Shown here piece by piece: positions 22,670 to 34,391 of a stretch of 64,000 nt of DNA (position 1 is its first letter; each line of letters starts with the position of its first letter). The DNA is from Tupaia tana (lineage: Eukaryota; Chordata; Mammalia; Scandentia; Tupaiidae). Location of the stretch: positions 10,007,236 to 10,071,235 of the forward strand of contig JAKSZU010000003.1 of the NCBI GenBank assembly GCA_026018925.1, written 5' to 3'. The notes under the pieces were generated by a model. That model saw only the letters and a list, made by a program, of their open reading frames with translations, made no database searches and had not been told where the DNA came from. The position numbers and the translations under genes were made by a program.

Positions 22670-24070
22670 GGGAAAGACAGTTTTCTCTCTTGATGTAGTA
22701 AAGGTAAAGAATTACACACGTTCAATCCCAGATATGGAAGACAGTTCCTTTGAATGCTCTTTTCCACCTTCAGTGTTTGCCTTGATGTATAAGAATAAGA
22801 ATCAAATGCAACAAGAACTAAGCTACGCCATATAGTTGAGTAGCCAGGCATACCATCCACGGCCACTGCCTTTCCTGCAACAGAAACCATATTTACATAA
22901 GTGTTCCATGAAGCTTCTCTTTATTATAGATTGCACCAGACTTCTAGGATAGACATATGGAAATGAGGTTAACTCATATGCAGTGTCCAGAGTCCACTCT
23001 AGAACCCTAGTTATGGATAGAATTCTTTAACTGCATGGTAGTCATCTATAAAGACAGGTCAAAAGCAACTGTGTTTCCTCAAAGAATTTAACAATTCTCA
23101 GATTCAATAATCAACTATTTCCATTCTAAAGTTTCTTAGCATTATGAAGACAGTGTACATTCACATTGTGAAAATTCACGAGGCTGCATAACTATAGTTC
23201 TTTTCACTTTTTAAAGAAATATTATATTAATACTTTATATAAAAGGTTATAGTAAGGGACTTCCTACCTCTAGGAGGAATTTTGGAACATTTAAAGGGTC
23301 TCGGGAGGTCACAATATTGCAAAGTGTCTCTGTGATTATTGGGTGAAGGATGCTGGGAACCGTGCCCTGTGCACTGTGCTTGGAACTCTGGTTTATAATT
23401 CTGAGTCTAGCACCCAAACTGACTAACAACAAAATCGAAGGATTTTCTGCAGTTTTAAGATATGTAGAATCTTCCAGAAATGCAACTACAGTATAAATTG
23501 AGGCACAATTTTAGTCTTGCTCCCCATACGACTTTACTTCTTATCTAACATTTCAGAAAAGTGTGTCACTTAGGACAACACGGCTTGTGGGATCTGAAGC
23601 ATTCTAGTAACGCTCCATCCCGGCTGCACGTGCAGTCCATGGCGTCACAGTAACTGGGAGTATGCGTGAGACTGACATGTCATTATGTTTTCTAGTCTCA
23701 CTGGGCCCGAGTGTTAATATAGAGAAATGCATATTATTTATTTATAAGTCATTTTTACACTTTTTATTCATATTAAAGTTAAGACTTTGTTTGATTTTGT
23801 TTGGAAAAGTTGTGTGTTTTGTGGGTTGTTATTTCCTCTGACCTTCATTTCAAAAAGCATTGTAAAATGCTTGTTTACATTGTTTTGTCCCCCGGGGGTG
23901 AACTGCTTTATTATCACCCTGATATTGGGGTTTGCATGAACTCAGTCTTTTTGTAGTTAGGTGCCTCCGAAATAGTGTAATTTCAAGATAAATTTCCTTA
24001 CTATTTTAAACTCTAACTTATTTTCCAACTTAAAGTGACTGCAATGAAAGAGCTATGAAATGGCTGCAAG
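22670..24070. other. Unique flank
   Basis: No repeats recognised. The 23500-23720 part has several CpGs and is listed in the findings. Confidence 0.4.
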
Positions 24071-24076
24071 AGTGAT

Positions 24077-24119
24077 TTTTTTTTTTTTTTTTTTTTTCCT
24101 GCTTGGCAACCATTTCAAG

Positions 24120-24153
<34 letters not shown>
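24077..24153. repeat. Two adjacent poly-T tracts
   Basis: T runs at about 24077-24097 and 24123-24153 are separated by CCTGCTTGGCAACC and a short spacer. The second is the poly-A tail of the adjacent antisense SINE; the first may be a tail from another insertion. Confidence 0.85.
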
Positions 24154-24413
24154 CCTTTTTGGAGAGGTTTTCGCTATAGGGCGCATGCGCTCGCCAGACA
24201 GACAGAGAGAGACAGAGAGACAGAAAGCGAGAAATCACCCCCCCAGGGGGGATGGTCACGCCGCAATCCCTTCTCCTCCATCCTCCTCCTGGGATCTTGG
24301 GCACGCACGCACACGCGCCTGATGTGAGTATTAAGCCACCAGGTCCGGGACGCGAACCGCGGTCGACTACGTGGGAGTCCAGCGACATAGCCATTACACT
24401 AACTGCTGGTTCC
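24123..24413 (-). mobile_element. Young group-A SINE
   Basis: Antisense and close to the consensus: GGAGAGGTTTTCGCTATAGGGCGC, two GACAGACAGAGAGAGAC units, the C7-A-G6 palindrome, and the head with an intact B box (reverse complement of CGCGAACCGCGG). Flanks CAAGAGGTTTT and CAAGAGCTTTT look like a TSD with one change. Many CpGs are kept, which suggests a recent insertion. Confidence 0.95.
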
Positions 24414-24649
24414 CAAGAGCTTTTGAAAAATAAAATGAAAGTCATTATTCCAATGAGGGGACTCTCAATATACTTTTGTTACTGAACACTTTTATTTTTT
24501 CATTGTCTCAACCTTAGACCTGAAACTTGAATACAATTAGTAGAATCTACTTAACTGCTTAGAACTGGTTTTGCTCTAGAACTAAATTCCATACAATTAA
24601 GGTTTTTGATTTATTTAGGTGCCACATATAATATTGACAGGACCCATTC

Positions 24650-24845
24650 TAAAACTTTAAAAATGTTAACTCATGTTATCTTCACAGTTACTACCTTATG
24701 TCTATCACACGGAAGAGGAAATTGAAGAACTAACAGGTTAACTTGCTCAACGTTAGTGATATCTAGTACGTTGCAGAGTCTGGCTACGAACCTAGGCCAT
24801 CTGGCCCTGGGGGCTCTGAGTTTACTATTAGAGTACAGTACATCG
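24650..24845 (-). mobile_element. MIR, antisense
   Basis: GGAAGAGGAAATTGAAGAACTAACAGGTTAACTTGC and GCAGAGTCTGGCTACGAACCTAGG follow the antisense MIR order; strongly decayed. Confidence 0.75.
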
Positions 24846-25252
24846 CCTTAGCAAATGAGAATGAATGCTACATTGAAAAGACCAAGGGGGCAGGGGAGAA
24901 AAGAAGTTAGGCTGACTAGCTCACTTCTTTCATGGAGAGATATTTACGTTTTCATTTATGTTAAATTGATCATCCTGTGTCGGGTATGACTAATCAATTG
25001 AGGACCATATTCAAATAAAGATCAATTTAATTGTTTATAGTGAGTAGAGAGTCATGTAAGCCTTTTACTTGTGATTTCCTTGAAAATAAAGAACCCAGAG
25101 CTATTATTAAGTATATCATGACAATTCGAGAAGGAGAATGAAGGACAGAGAAGGGGGAAAGAGAAAGAGAGACAGAGACATGAGAGAATATATTCCTTGT
25201 AAAAAGGTAAAAACAAGTGGAGGGGAAACATGTGAAAAGAAAAGAGAAGTTA

Positions 25253-25470
25253 TTGGGTCCCAGTGGTGCTGCTGAAGTAAAGCACTGAGGAAATCCTGCA
25301 CGGGAAGGTTCCAGCACAGTCCAGGTGCCCTTACTGATATGCTGGGCGCACACTGCCTGTGATCCAAGGCTGACTGAGGCCCGGTGTGGACTGTGGCACT
25401 GGGACCCCAATGAGGCTACTATCTCCCCCTCTATTCCTCTAGTTCATGGAAGAAATAAATGAAGAAAAAG
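25253..25470 (+). mobile_element. Group-D SINE
   Basis: Sense: GGGTCCCAGTGGTGC head, GGGAAGGTTCCAGC, CCAGGTGCCC, GCCCGGTGTGGACTGTGGCA, CT-rich stretch, and the tail TTCATGGAAGAAATAAATGAAG typical of this group. Confidence 0.75.
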
Positions 25471-25554
25471 AGAGAGAGAAACGAGTAATGATACACGAGA
25501 GGGAAATCTGACCATTTCTAGGTCTTGGCCACTTTCCAATGTTTGAGATTCTTT

Positions 25555-25660
25555 TCTTTTCTTGCCCATATATATTTTTAAAGATTTTAGTTTGTGAGTT
25601 CATGTACAGCCCTCCCCCCAGCCCCCACTTCTAGGATCCTGCATCCTGGGTAAGCTGAAG
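25555..25660. mobile_element. Fragment of a SINE-like element
   Basis: TTTTTAAAGATTTTAGTTTGTGAGTTC followed by a C-rich block resembles the 3' part of the group-C elements. Short and uncertain. Confidence 0.3.
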
Positions 25661-26048
25661 CAGTTATGATGTTCTTCCCTTCCAGAAAAATGCACTTTTA
25701 AAAATACACATAAACACACATTCTGTCTTTGTGGCTTCCTTTATCTGATCATATAACACAGTGAGGATTTTGTTTACAGTTCCTGTTTCTAAATGTGCAT
25801 ATAATATTTTAATTTATAGGGGTGATTGGAACATTATGTAAAATAATGTTAAAATAATAATTGGAACATTAAGAAAATAATCGAGGATCTGTGTATCAAC
25901 AGCTGTTTATTGATGGAAGTTGATTCTGGGCACTGCATTGCTTAAGAAAAGCAAATTACTTGCAGATACCAATTAATCTAAATTATTATCATTACTATTG
26001 TTTTATGGATTTTTGTATTTCCTTCTGTTTCCTCTATTTTTTTTTCTT

Positions 26049-26318
26049 TTCTCTCTCTCTCTCTCTCTTTTTTTTTTTTTTTTTTTGGAAAGGTTTTTGC
26101 TATAGGGTGTGTGTGCTTGCCAGAAAGACAGAGAGAGACAGAAAGTGAGAAATCTCCTCCCAAGGGGGATGGCCACACCACAATCCATTCTCCTCTTGGG
26201 ATCTTGGGCATGCATGCACACACGCCTGGCGTGAGTCTAAGCCACCGGATCCAGGGCTCAAACCACGGTTGACTATGTGGGAGTCCAGTGACATAGCCAG
26301 TATGCCAACTGCATGTCC
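26049..26318 (-). mobile_element. Group-A SINE
   Basis: Antisense, with a CT microsatellite (26049-26067) and T run at the left. The GGTTTTTGCTATAGGGTG block, GAGAGACAGAAAGTGAG, CTCTTGGGATCTTGGGC and head ending CAACTGCATGTCC are intact. The surrounding TTTCCTCTATTTT and GTCCTCTGTTTTC may be a degraded TSD. Confidence 0.92.
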
Positions 26319-26738
26319 TGTCCTCTGTTTTCATTAGTTCTTAAAATTTTCAGCTTCTTAGAATACTTTTGTCAATTTCTAAATATAAACATTTAGTCAA
26401 TATTCATTTTGATGTCATTTTTTTCTCCATTTGCAATAATCTCTTGAATATGATAGCCATATATATTTGTTTTATTCCTCTGAGCACTTAGAATTTGGGG
26501 TTTGTGTCTCATATTTTCTTGTTTTTACAGTGCTGATATTTCTTGTTGATTGCTTTCTTTTCAATAATATCCTTTTTTGTTTTCCAACTAAATAAGGTAA
26601 ACATTAGTAAGCCTAGGTTAAAATAGTCATATGCCTAACCAGTCAAGTGATTATGAAATATTAAGTCTACTTCTTTAGGCTAGTCAAAACGATAAGCTTA
26701 TATTTCTGGTGGCAAAATTCAGATAAAAGTTTACACTT

Positions 26739-26990
26739 GGGCCCAGCAGATGGAGTAGTGGTTACATCACTGGACTCCCACATGGCCATCCACCACTGGA
26801 GTCCCATACTTGGTGACTTAAAAATCATGCTGGGTGCATATGCATGCACACCCAAGATCCTAGGAGGAGGAGGAGAAGGGATTTTGGCACGGCTCTGGGG
26901 AATGATTTCTCACTTTCTCTCTCACTGCCTCTGTCTCTTTTTCTCTCTGTCAAGCCCGCATGCCCTATGGCAAAACCTCCTTAACAACAA
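26739..26990 (+). mobile_element. Group-A SINE, moderately diverged
   Basis: Sense: GGGCCCAGCAGATGGAGTAG head, CACCCAAGATCC, GGAGAAGGGATTTTGGC, CT tract and GCCCTATGGCAAAACCTCC. The central palindrome is largely lost. Confidence 0.9.
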
Positions 26991-27624
26991 AAATAAGTTT
27001 ATACTAAGGAAACTGATCTCTGGAGAATAACTGTTTGTATGTGGGTTCTGAGGAGATCTGAGAACTTGGGTAATAAAGTGCCATAAATGTTAATATGACG
27101 ACTTATTTCATTGTGAAGAATGTAATGTTTTCAGTGCTTAATCACTGAATATCTTACTGCATTAGCTTCAATATATTTTTTAATTAAAGTGTATGTGAAT
27201 AAAGAGGAAAGATAGGGCACATCAAAATCAGAGGGTATAGATAGGTTCCAATGTAACAGAATGATAAGTAAACACACATCTAGATTGTAAGACGCTCACT
27301 TGTTTTAATTGATTTTATTTCACAATAGTGAACAATATTTTTTCGTAATGCCTGATATTTCTGAGCTCAAAGGTACATTGCAATTAGCATTATTGATCAA
27401 ATTATTATTATCAACTGATCTTGACCTAGAGGAAACCCATACTATGTTTATCTTAATACCATTAAAATTTGTTCATATGCAAGAAAAACATATTTAATGT
27501 TCATGAAAAATATATCTCATTAATATAGTCATTAAAATATACATAATGTCATATCTACTTCAATAGAAAGGCCCTACCCCTACCTTGCTCCAGGATTCTA
27601 GTTGAACTCAGAAGGAGACCACAT

Positions 27625-27900
27625 TGGTACCACTAAGTGGTGTAGTGGTTAAGGTGTTGGACTCCCACCTGGGCAACTGTAGTTCTAGGCCCAGACTAGG
27701 TGGCTTAAAAATCCAGTGGAGTGCATTTGTATGCATGCCCCAAATCCCAGACAGAGGATAGAGAAGGGTCTGAGATGTGGCCATCCTCCCCCAGCTGCCT
27801 AAGGGGTGGGGTGGCAGTAATTTCTCACTTTTCCTTTCTCTGTCTTTCTCTTTCTTTCCAGCAAGCACGAGCACACATATCTTATGGCAAACACCTTAAA
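27625..27900 (+). mobile_element. Old group-A-like SINE
   Basis: Sense: GGTACCACTAAGTGGTGTAG head, GCATGCCCCAAATCCC, a widened palindrome region, CT tract and a TATCTTATGGCAAACACC end. Confidence 0.85.
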
Positions 27901-28039
27901 ATTGTTTTTTTAATTCTTTAGAGAAGACTGTCACTTTTATAGGTTAGTTCACCCTATTTCCAATCTGATCTAACTTCTTAATTTTAGGTCTTTTGAATCA
28001 ATTTAATTTTTATGTAAGTATTAATATAAATACGTAGTT

Positions 28040-29215
28040 ATACATTCATACCTGCACATATATACATGTGTTTCATAGCCTCATCATTTATTTAACATAG
28101 CATGAACATGTGCATTTCAACAATATTCTTTGAGAGCGTGCTTTTTTCATCATTTTATATTTTTCAATCATAAAGGTGTAAGTCACATCTAAAATTGAGT
28201 TCCTAAATACCTTCCTTTAGGCTACATATGTTATTTCCAGTATCTTACTTCTATAAATAACACTGCAATTAGCGTTTGGTGCATGCAGGTTTTTTGTTTG
28301 TTTGTTTGTTTTTGGAGAGGTTTTTGCTATAGGGCCTGTGCGCTCGCCAGACAGAGAGAGACAGACAGAAAGTGAGAAATCACCCCCCAGGGGGTATGGC
28401 CATGCCGCAATCCCTTCTTCTCTATTCTCCTCTTGGGATCTTGGGCACGCATGCACACGTGCTCGGCATGAGTTTTTAAGCCACCGGGTCTGGGACGCAA
28501 ACCGCGGTCGACTACATGGGAGTCCAGCGACATAGCTATTATGCTAACTGCTGGTCCCAGGTGCATGCAGTTTTGTACTAAGCTCAGCTTCCTTCTTTGA
28601 GATGGCTTGATGAGCAGGTTGGCTCTCGACCCTTTTCCATGAATATCTCCTAACACCCATGTGCTCGACCTGTGTCTGGTGCCCAGAGAGGGTCTCCCTC
28701 ATCAGCTTCATCACTTGGGACCCCAGGGCCCTGGCGGATGAGCAGGTGAGAGAAGGAAAGGTTGGGTATTTATTCTGCACTGCTCCGCCTTCTACTGACT
28801 GGTCTGGCAATGGCTGAATCCTGTGGGTGACTTGTGTCCTTCTTCACACTTGGGTTCCGTCAGTCCCTGGACTTACCCCTTCTGTCTTACAAGTGAGCAC
28901 AGCTTTCCCAGGGTGCTAGCTACTAAATACTCCAGTATTCTCCAACCCCTGGCAACACCTCAGCAAATAACATCTCATTCATCTCTTTTCATTTACATCC
29001 TTAGAATGAGTCAACTCTTTTCTCCTTGAACCCAGTAAAATAGGTAAAACATCATAGTCATTCTTTAAGTATCTGATATTCAAAGTCACATTTTTCTTCA
29101 CAATTTAAGTGTATCGCCAGCAGTGTTTAAGAATGCCAATATCCCTGTAACTTTACTCCACTAAGTTTGTTATTTTTAATGATCATCCATGTGATAGGTA
29201 AAATAGAACAGAACA
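28040..29215 (-). mobile_element. Ancient L1 ORF2-end remnant, antisense, split by a SINE
   Basis: CTTCTATAAATAACACTGCAA near 28250, and the block at 29113-29205 (CGCCAGCAGTGTTTAAGAATG, then CATGTGATAGGTAAAATAG), are reverse complements of segments near the end of L1 ORF2, in consistent order. The young SINE at 28289-28559 interrupts it. The 28570-29040 part is not clearly L1 and may be another old insertion. Confidence 0.6.
28289..28559 (-). mobile_element. Young group-A SINE with perfect 11-bp TSD
   Basis: Antisense full-length copy with a (GTTT)n-like tail, intact palindrome (CACCCCCCAGGGGG) and CpG-rich head. GGTGCATGCAG occurs exactly at 28278-28288 and 28560-28570. Confidence 0.97.
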
Positions 29216-29263
29216 TAACATTCTTTGATGGCTATTTAGGGTAAATGTTAAATGTGAATGTCA

Positions 29264-29264
<1 letters not shown>

Positions 29265-29304
<40 letters not shown>

Positions 29305-29346
29305 TGTATGTGTGTGTGTGTGTGTGAGAGAGAGAGTGTGTATGTG
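29265..29346. repeat. Compound (TG)n / (GA)n microsatellite
   Basis: TG run with GAGTGTATG interruptions and a GA end. Confidence 0.95.
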
Positions 29347-29379
29347 TTTGCAGATTATATGACTATATAGCAAAGTGTC

Positions 29380-29592
29380 TATAAAGCTTTAGCTATGAAC
29401 TCGTGTTCAAATTTCAGCTCAAGCACAAAATAGCTATGTGGGTTGAGGCAAGACCTGCTCTCCTTTCAAAACATCTTAAAGTCTTATTTCATTTTATGTT
29501 TATCATCTGTACGCTGGAGATAATAGTAAGTCTGAATGCGGTGATTGGATTAGACCTCTCCGGTCCCTTCCAGCTCTAAGCCTGTGATCTTA
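29380..29592. mobile_element. MIR-like remnant
   Basis: Ends with TAGACCTCTCCGGTCCCTTCC AGCTCTAAGCC, a block common in MIR-class elements; the earlier part is strongly decayed. Confidence 0.5.
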
Positions 29593-29924
29593 CATCTCCG
29601 GCAGTAACAGCAGGACAGAAGGAGACGCTGCAGAGTTTGATAATGCATAACTGATAAAGTAAAATCCACTTCACATGTTGAGCCACTGAGTTATTTGAAA
29701 GGTGACCTTTTTCTTGTTCTTTTCTCCAAAGACTGATAAAAATTATCATGTATGTTATTTCTTTAGCAATATATTTCATCAGAAAATTATTTTTATGATG
29801 TCAAATGAAGTAGACTTAAACTTTCACAGTTAAGAGTCAAATTGTGTTAACCAGAAGAAGCCATGCTAATAAGAAGTGTGGTTTTCCACATTCCTGTCAA
29901 TTCATAGCTGTTCTGTTTTTTGTA

Positions 29925-30088
29925 GTTTGTCTTAATTGCCAGAAGACATATGCACTCACTAGAAAAAGGCAGAAAGAGGGAGAGGGAGAAAGCAACTCTG
30001 AGTGGGTTATGGTCAGGCTGCAATCCTTTCTCCCCCATTTCTCCATCCTACAGAGGTTTGGGGGCACATATGTCCACATACCTGATCT
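29925..30088 (-). mobile_element. Truncated old group-A SINE
   Basis: Antisense 3' half only: TTGCCAGAAGACATATGCACTCAC, GAGGGAGAAAGC, TGCAATCCTTTCTCCCCC, GGTTTGGGGGCAC. The head is missing and replaced by the polypyrimidine tract that follows. Confidence 0.7.
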
Positions 30089-30230
30089 TTTTTCTCTTTC
30101 TTTTCATTCTTTCTCCCTTTCTTTCTTTCTTCCTTTCTTTTCTTTATTTCTTCTTCCTTCTTCTTTCTTTCTTCTTTCTCTCTTTTTTTCTTTTCCTTTT
30201 CCTTTTTTCCTTTCTTCTTTTTTCTTTTAA
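30089..30230. repeat. Polypyrimidine (CTTT)-rich tract
   Basis: About 140 bases of almost pure C/T with TTTC, TTCC and TTCTTC units. Probably expanded from a SINE tail junction. Confidence 0.9.
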
Positions 30231-30475
30231 AGTTTATTCTTGCCATAGGATGCATGCACTTGTCAGAGAGGAAAAGAGAGAGAGAGAAAGTGAGAAATCA
30301 CTTCCCAGGGGGGAAGGCCATGCCACAATCCCTTCTCCTCCTTTCTCCTCTCGGGACTTTGGGCATACATGTGCATGCATTCAGTGTGACTTTTAAGCTA
30401 CCAGGTCCAGGATTTGTACCACGGTTGGCCATGGAGGAATCCAATGTCTTCACCACCAGACAACCTGCTGTCCCC
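30231..30475 (-). mobile_element. Group-A SINE, moderately diverged
   Basis: Antisense: GCCATAGGATGCATGC, GAGAGAGAAAGTGAGAAATCAC, CCCAGGGGGGAAGG palindrome, CTCTCGGGACTTTGGGC, and a decayed head ending CAACCTGCTGTCCCC. Confidence 0.9.
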
Positions 30476-30479
30476 ATGT

Positions 30480-31350
30480 ATTTTTCAAGCCTTTGGAGCT
30501 GGAATTCCGACTATGGTGGATCATGTGAAATTCAGTTTATTTAGCTAGTAGGCTACAGAGTTGGCCCTCAATTCACATTTATTTGCTTTTCTAAACTCCT
30601 TTATTAGCAAATTTCATTTTGAAATCTTTAGGTTATCAAGAAACATCTAGAAATACTATCTTAAGTACCTCACTTTATCTAATGCTATATATCACATTAC
30701 CGCATTTCTTTTAGTAGAGGAGTTTTACATAAATTTTAAAATGCTAGGGGTCTTGAGCAAGACAGAAGAAATGGAATATTTCTTGGAAGATGAGGAGTAT
30801 GAACCTCAGAAGCAGCTCATTTGTCCTCGAGGTAATGGTGTGAGAGAGAGGTAATTCCAGGGCCTCTGGAAGGTTCAATGAAGTGGAAAAGGTAGGTAGA
30901 GATCTTACATATTTTCTCTAAATGTATGAAACCTTCCGTCTGAATACCAAACCTGAGACGAGCATTTAATGTGTAATATGCTTGCTTTGCATATGCAATG
31001 GTGTTATTGACTCACCTTCAACAGGTCTCGTGCATCGAGCTGTTGGGGTGATGTATTCACCCAGCTCAGTCTGCCCATCCTCTAGGAGCAGAAACACGGA
31101 TCTGGGAGACAGCTGTGCAGGGTTAGAAGGGCAGCTGAAAGCTGTTGAACAGAACGGAACCAACAGGCTTGTGCACAAATTAAGCTTGTAAGTGTAGCAC
31201 CATCAGGGCTCTGCTGAAACGCTGAGCAACCAGAACAGAGGAAGAAACAGAGAAGACTCTGGAGAGATTAATGAATACTTGAGAGAATGGGAAATTCACT
31301 AATGATATTTCTATGCGTTATTTTCAAGAGAAAGAGTGCACAGAAACATC
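30480..31350. other. Unique flank
   Basis: No gene or repeat recognised. A locally GC-richer stretch at 31020-31200 gives short open frames on both strands without family similarity. Confidence 0.4.
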
Positions 31351-31362
31351 ACACTATATTTC

Positions 31363-31626
31363 TTTTTCTTTTTTTTTTTTGGAGAGATTTTTGCTATTGG
31401 GCGCATGTGCTTGCCAGAAAGACAGAGAGAGACAGAAAGCAGAAATCACCCCCCAGGAGGGATGGCCACCCCACAATCCCTTCTCCTCCATTCTCCTCTC
31501 GGGATTTTGGACAGGCACGCATGCACATGTGCCCGATGTCGGTTTAAGCCACTGGGTCTGGGACCTGAACCAGGTCGACTACATGGGAGTCCAGTAACAC
31601 AGCCATTACACCAACTACTGGTCCCA
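31363..31626 (-). mobile_element. Young group-A SINE with perfect 12-bp TSD
   Basis: Antisense full-length copy. ACACTATATTTC is present at 31351-31362 and 31627-31638. Carries the ATCACCCCCCAGG palindrome half and a full tRNA head. Confidence 0.97.
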
Positions 31627-31650
31627 ACACTATATTTCAAAGAGACACCC

Positions 31651-31860
31651 TGGGGCTGGACTTGGTGACATGATGAAAGCTGAGGCTCTGTAAGGCGGAA
31701 TCACATGGAAAGGGTCCAGGTTCACATCTGGATACTTCCATGAGGATGTCAGCCATGTGTGTACCTCTAATCCAGGCCTGGCAGAGGCTGAGCTGGATCA
31801 GAGTGTCAATATTTCTCTTGCTTTGTTCATGCAAGAAAGAAATAAAGTTTAAAAATTAAA
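31651..31860 (+). mobile_element. Group-D SINE
   Basis: Sense: GGGGCTGGACTTGGTGACATG head, AAAGGGTCCAGGTTCACATC, CCAGGCCTGGCAGAGGCTG and the tail CAAGAAAGAAATAAAGTTTAAAA. Confidence 0.78.
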
Positions 31861-32039
31861 AATCCAACTCTAAGCATCATAAAAACTAAACCATTGTTAA
31901 AAAAAGATGTTTAAACATATAGCTAGGCTCTAGGTTCTGTATTTAGTACACAGGATTTAATTTTTGTTTTTGTTTAATACTTAACAGAGAATCTGTCATT
32001 GAAGCAAACTGTCACAGAAACAACAATAAAAGCCAAAAA

Positions 32040-32633
32040 TTAAAAAAAGAAACGGAAAGTAAAACGTGTAAGGGCTATTCCACAGAAGCCTCCGGTGAGC
32101 CGAAGAGAAGGGCACATGCAGGCTCCGGGCTGAGTGGCAGCCGGCCAACTCGGACAGAATTGGCCAGAGATCCATGACCCTTTGACTCTCGTGGGAGAGT
32201 GTAAAGTTCTGTCAGCTCATCCATTTGGATAATTAGCCAAAGATATTATTTCCCTGCTCCATCTGCTTGCATTTTCCCTAATAATTGGGACCTGGGATAA
32301 TGTTCTCAGTCTTTCATCTCTCTGTCACCACAACCGCGCACATCTCCGGGGAAAGGCCAAGGACCCAGAATACTCAGGCACCTTGGTGCTTCTGTGTGAG
32401 TGGTGTCCGCAAAGACATGAGGCCACCATCTCAATCTAGATGCGCACGAGGCCTCAGATGTCCCAGTTTTCCGGGACTAGGGTGGCACAGATCATCCCAC
32501 TTTGAAATCTGCAGCCCACAACATTAGTCAGTCAGCTGTCTGACAGTCTCAGGGCTGAGGGACCATGAAGTTTACCAAAGGAAAAACCCAAGACCAGGTG
32601 TGCAGTCAGAAATCAGCTCTAAGAAACTGGGAA
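32040..32633. other. Unique GC-mixed stretch, candidate conserved element
   Basis: Not explained by any repeat I recognise. A homeodomain-rich block at 32230-32290 (GGATAATTAGCC, CCTAATAATTGGG) is discussed in the findings. Confidence 0.4.
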
Positions 32634-32641
32634 TGTAATAG

Positions 32642-32912
32642 TTTTTTTTGTTTGTTTTTTTTTTGGAGAGGTTTTTGCTATGGGCACGTGCGCTCGCCAG
32701 ACAGACAGAGAGAGACAGTGAGACAGAAAGCGAGAAATCACCCCCCGGGGGGATGGCCACGTGCAATCCCTTCTCCTCCATTCTCCTCTCGGGATCTTGG
32801 GCACGCATGCACACGCACCCGGCGTGAGTTTGAGCCACCGGGTCTGGGACTCAAACCGCGGTCAACAACGTGGGAGTCCAACGACATAGCCATTATACTA
32901 ACTGCTTGTCCC
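32642..32912 (-). mobile_element. Young group-A SINE with 8-bp TSD
   Basis: Antisense full-length copy with a TTTG-interrupted T tail, intact palindrome (ATCACCCCCCGGGGGGAT) and a CpG-rich head. TGTAATAG flanks it at 32634-32641 and 32913-32920. Confidence 0.95.
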
Positions 32913-32920
32913 TGTAATAG

Positions 32921-33970
32921 ATTGTTTTAGACTTCTATACACAGCAGTCCTATAGATATTGATGATGGATTTCTCCAGACAGGATCCAGGCATCTGCCTT
33001 CTCCTGCATGTATGTCAACAAGACAACACACAATGGCACACTCAGCTAAGAGCAGTTGACGGACTGATGCCATGGACTGCAAACCAGTGGCCAACAGAAT
33101 GAACAGAAGCAGAGAGAGCGTTTGTTTCCACTTGGAGGTAAACATTAAATACCTTACTAACTTGAGGCCCCCCTCACCTGTATATTTTTCTTTCCTGCTT
33201 GTGCCTGTGAGCTGAATCTCAGTGGGAGAAATGTGTAAAACTCAGCTAAGCATCCATCCATTTGGTGTGTTTTATCTGGTATCTGTCATGTGCCAATGTA
33301 GAGGATGCCTGATTGACTCCATTCCACCAGGCGACCACCGTCATTTTGAGGAGCTGGGTACTCTAACGTATCATCGGCATAGATACACTCAAAAGTAAGC
33401 TAGTAGTCATTAACATTGCTGCTGATTTCTATGACATTTAGAAGAGTTTGTTAGTAGTAAATTGGTAAGGAATTGGTCATTAAAAAATTAATAAATAAAT
33501 TCAGTCTCCTGAAGAGACACGTGTCTAGAGAAAATTTATCCTCCTGTTTTAAAAGTTTTTTTCAAAGTCTAATAAGTGATAGAAGTGGGAATAAAGCTTA
33601 GTTTTTCAGATACACTGTCAAATGTTTTGTCGGCTATTTTTTTCTGCTTTTTCTGTCATCAGAATAGAGTAACCATCCACTTCAAAAAAATGATGTTGCT
33701 TTAGAAAAGATTGTTTTCATGTTGCAATTAAGGTGTAATAGGATTGAGAATAGACACATCTCTCTATTTCAAAGCAAAGATTTGCTATCTATAGCAGAGA
33801 GAAGTGAAATCAGATGTGATAAGTGCATTCCAAGGGTCAATTTAAATACTAAATTTGCATAATATTTGATATGCTTAGCCTACTAACTAGGAAATGGTTT
33901 GCAGATTGGTATTTTATTTGCATAAATAAAGTGCCACAGAATAAGTCAATTTACATCATAGGGTAAATGT
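32921..33970. other. Unique flank
   Basis: No gene or repeat family recognised. Confidence 0.4.
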
Positions 33971-33975
33971 GGCCC

Positions 33976-34180
33976 AAAGGGGCTGAACAGTGGTGCAGGG
34001 GAGAGGCTGGCCCTCATGGGAAGGTTACAGGCTCATGTCTGGAGACGTCCCTGTGTATACCAGACACGTGGGCCCATGATCTGGGATTGGCAGGGCCCGA
34101 AGTGGATATTGTTGGGCAGCTAGTTCTCCCTATCTTTCTCACTCACGGAAGAAATAGTAGATAAACTTTAAAAAAATGTA
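33976..34180 (+). mobile_element. Group-D SINE
   Basis: Sense: GGGGCTGAACAGTGGTGC head, GGGAAGGTTACAGGCTCATG, CCTGTGTATACCAGACACG, GATCTGGGATTGGCAGGGC, CTCCCTATCTTTCTC and the GGAAGAAATAGTAGATAAAC tail. One of the best preserved copies of this group. Confidence 0.85.
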
Positions 34181-34391
34181 ACCAAAAAGATAGTTAAAAG
34201 GTTATAAATTTTATAAAATATCTATGTGCTCAACATATCTAGATTTTTTTTCTTAAATATCTTTTTTTTTTTTTTTTTAATAAACCTCCAGGCAGTAAAG
34301 TTCACAAATTATTGAGCTATACCATGAACCGTCTTAAAAGAGATGTCTTCCTACTGGTTTAAGTAGGTTTAAGTGACAAACGATAGCACTT

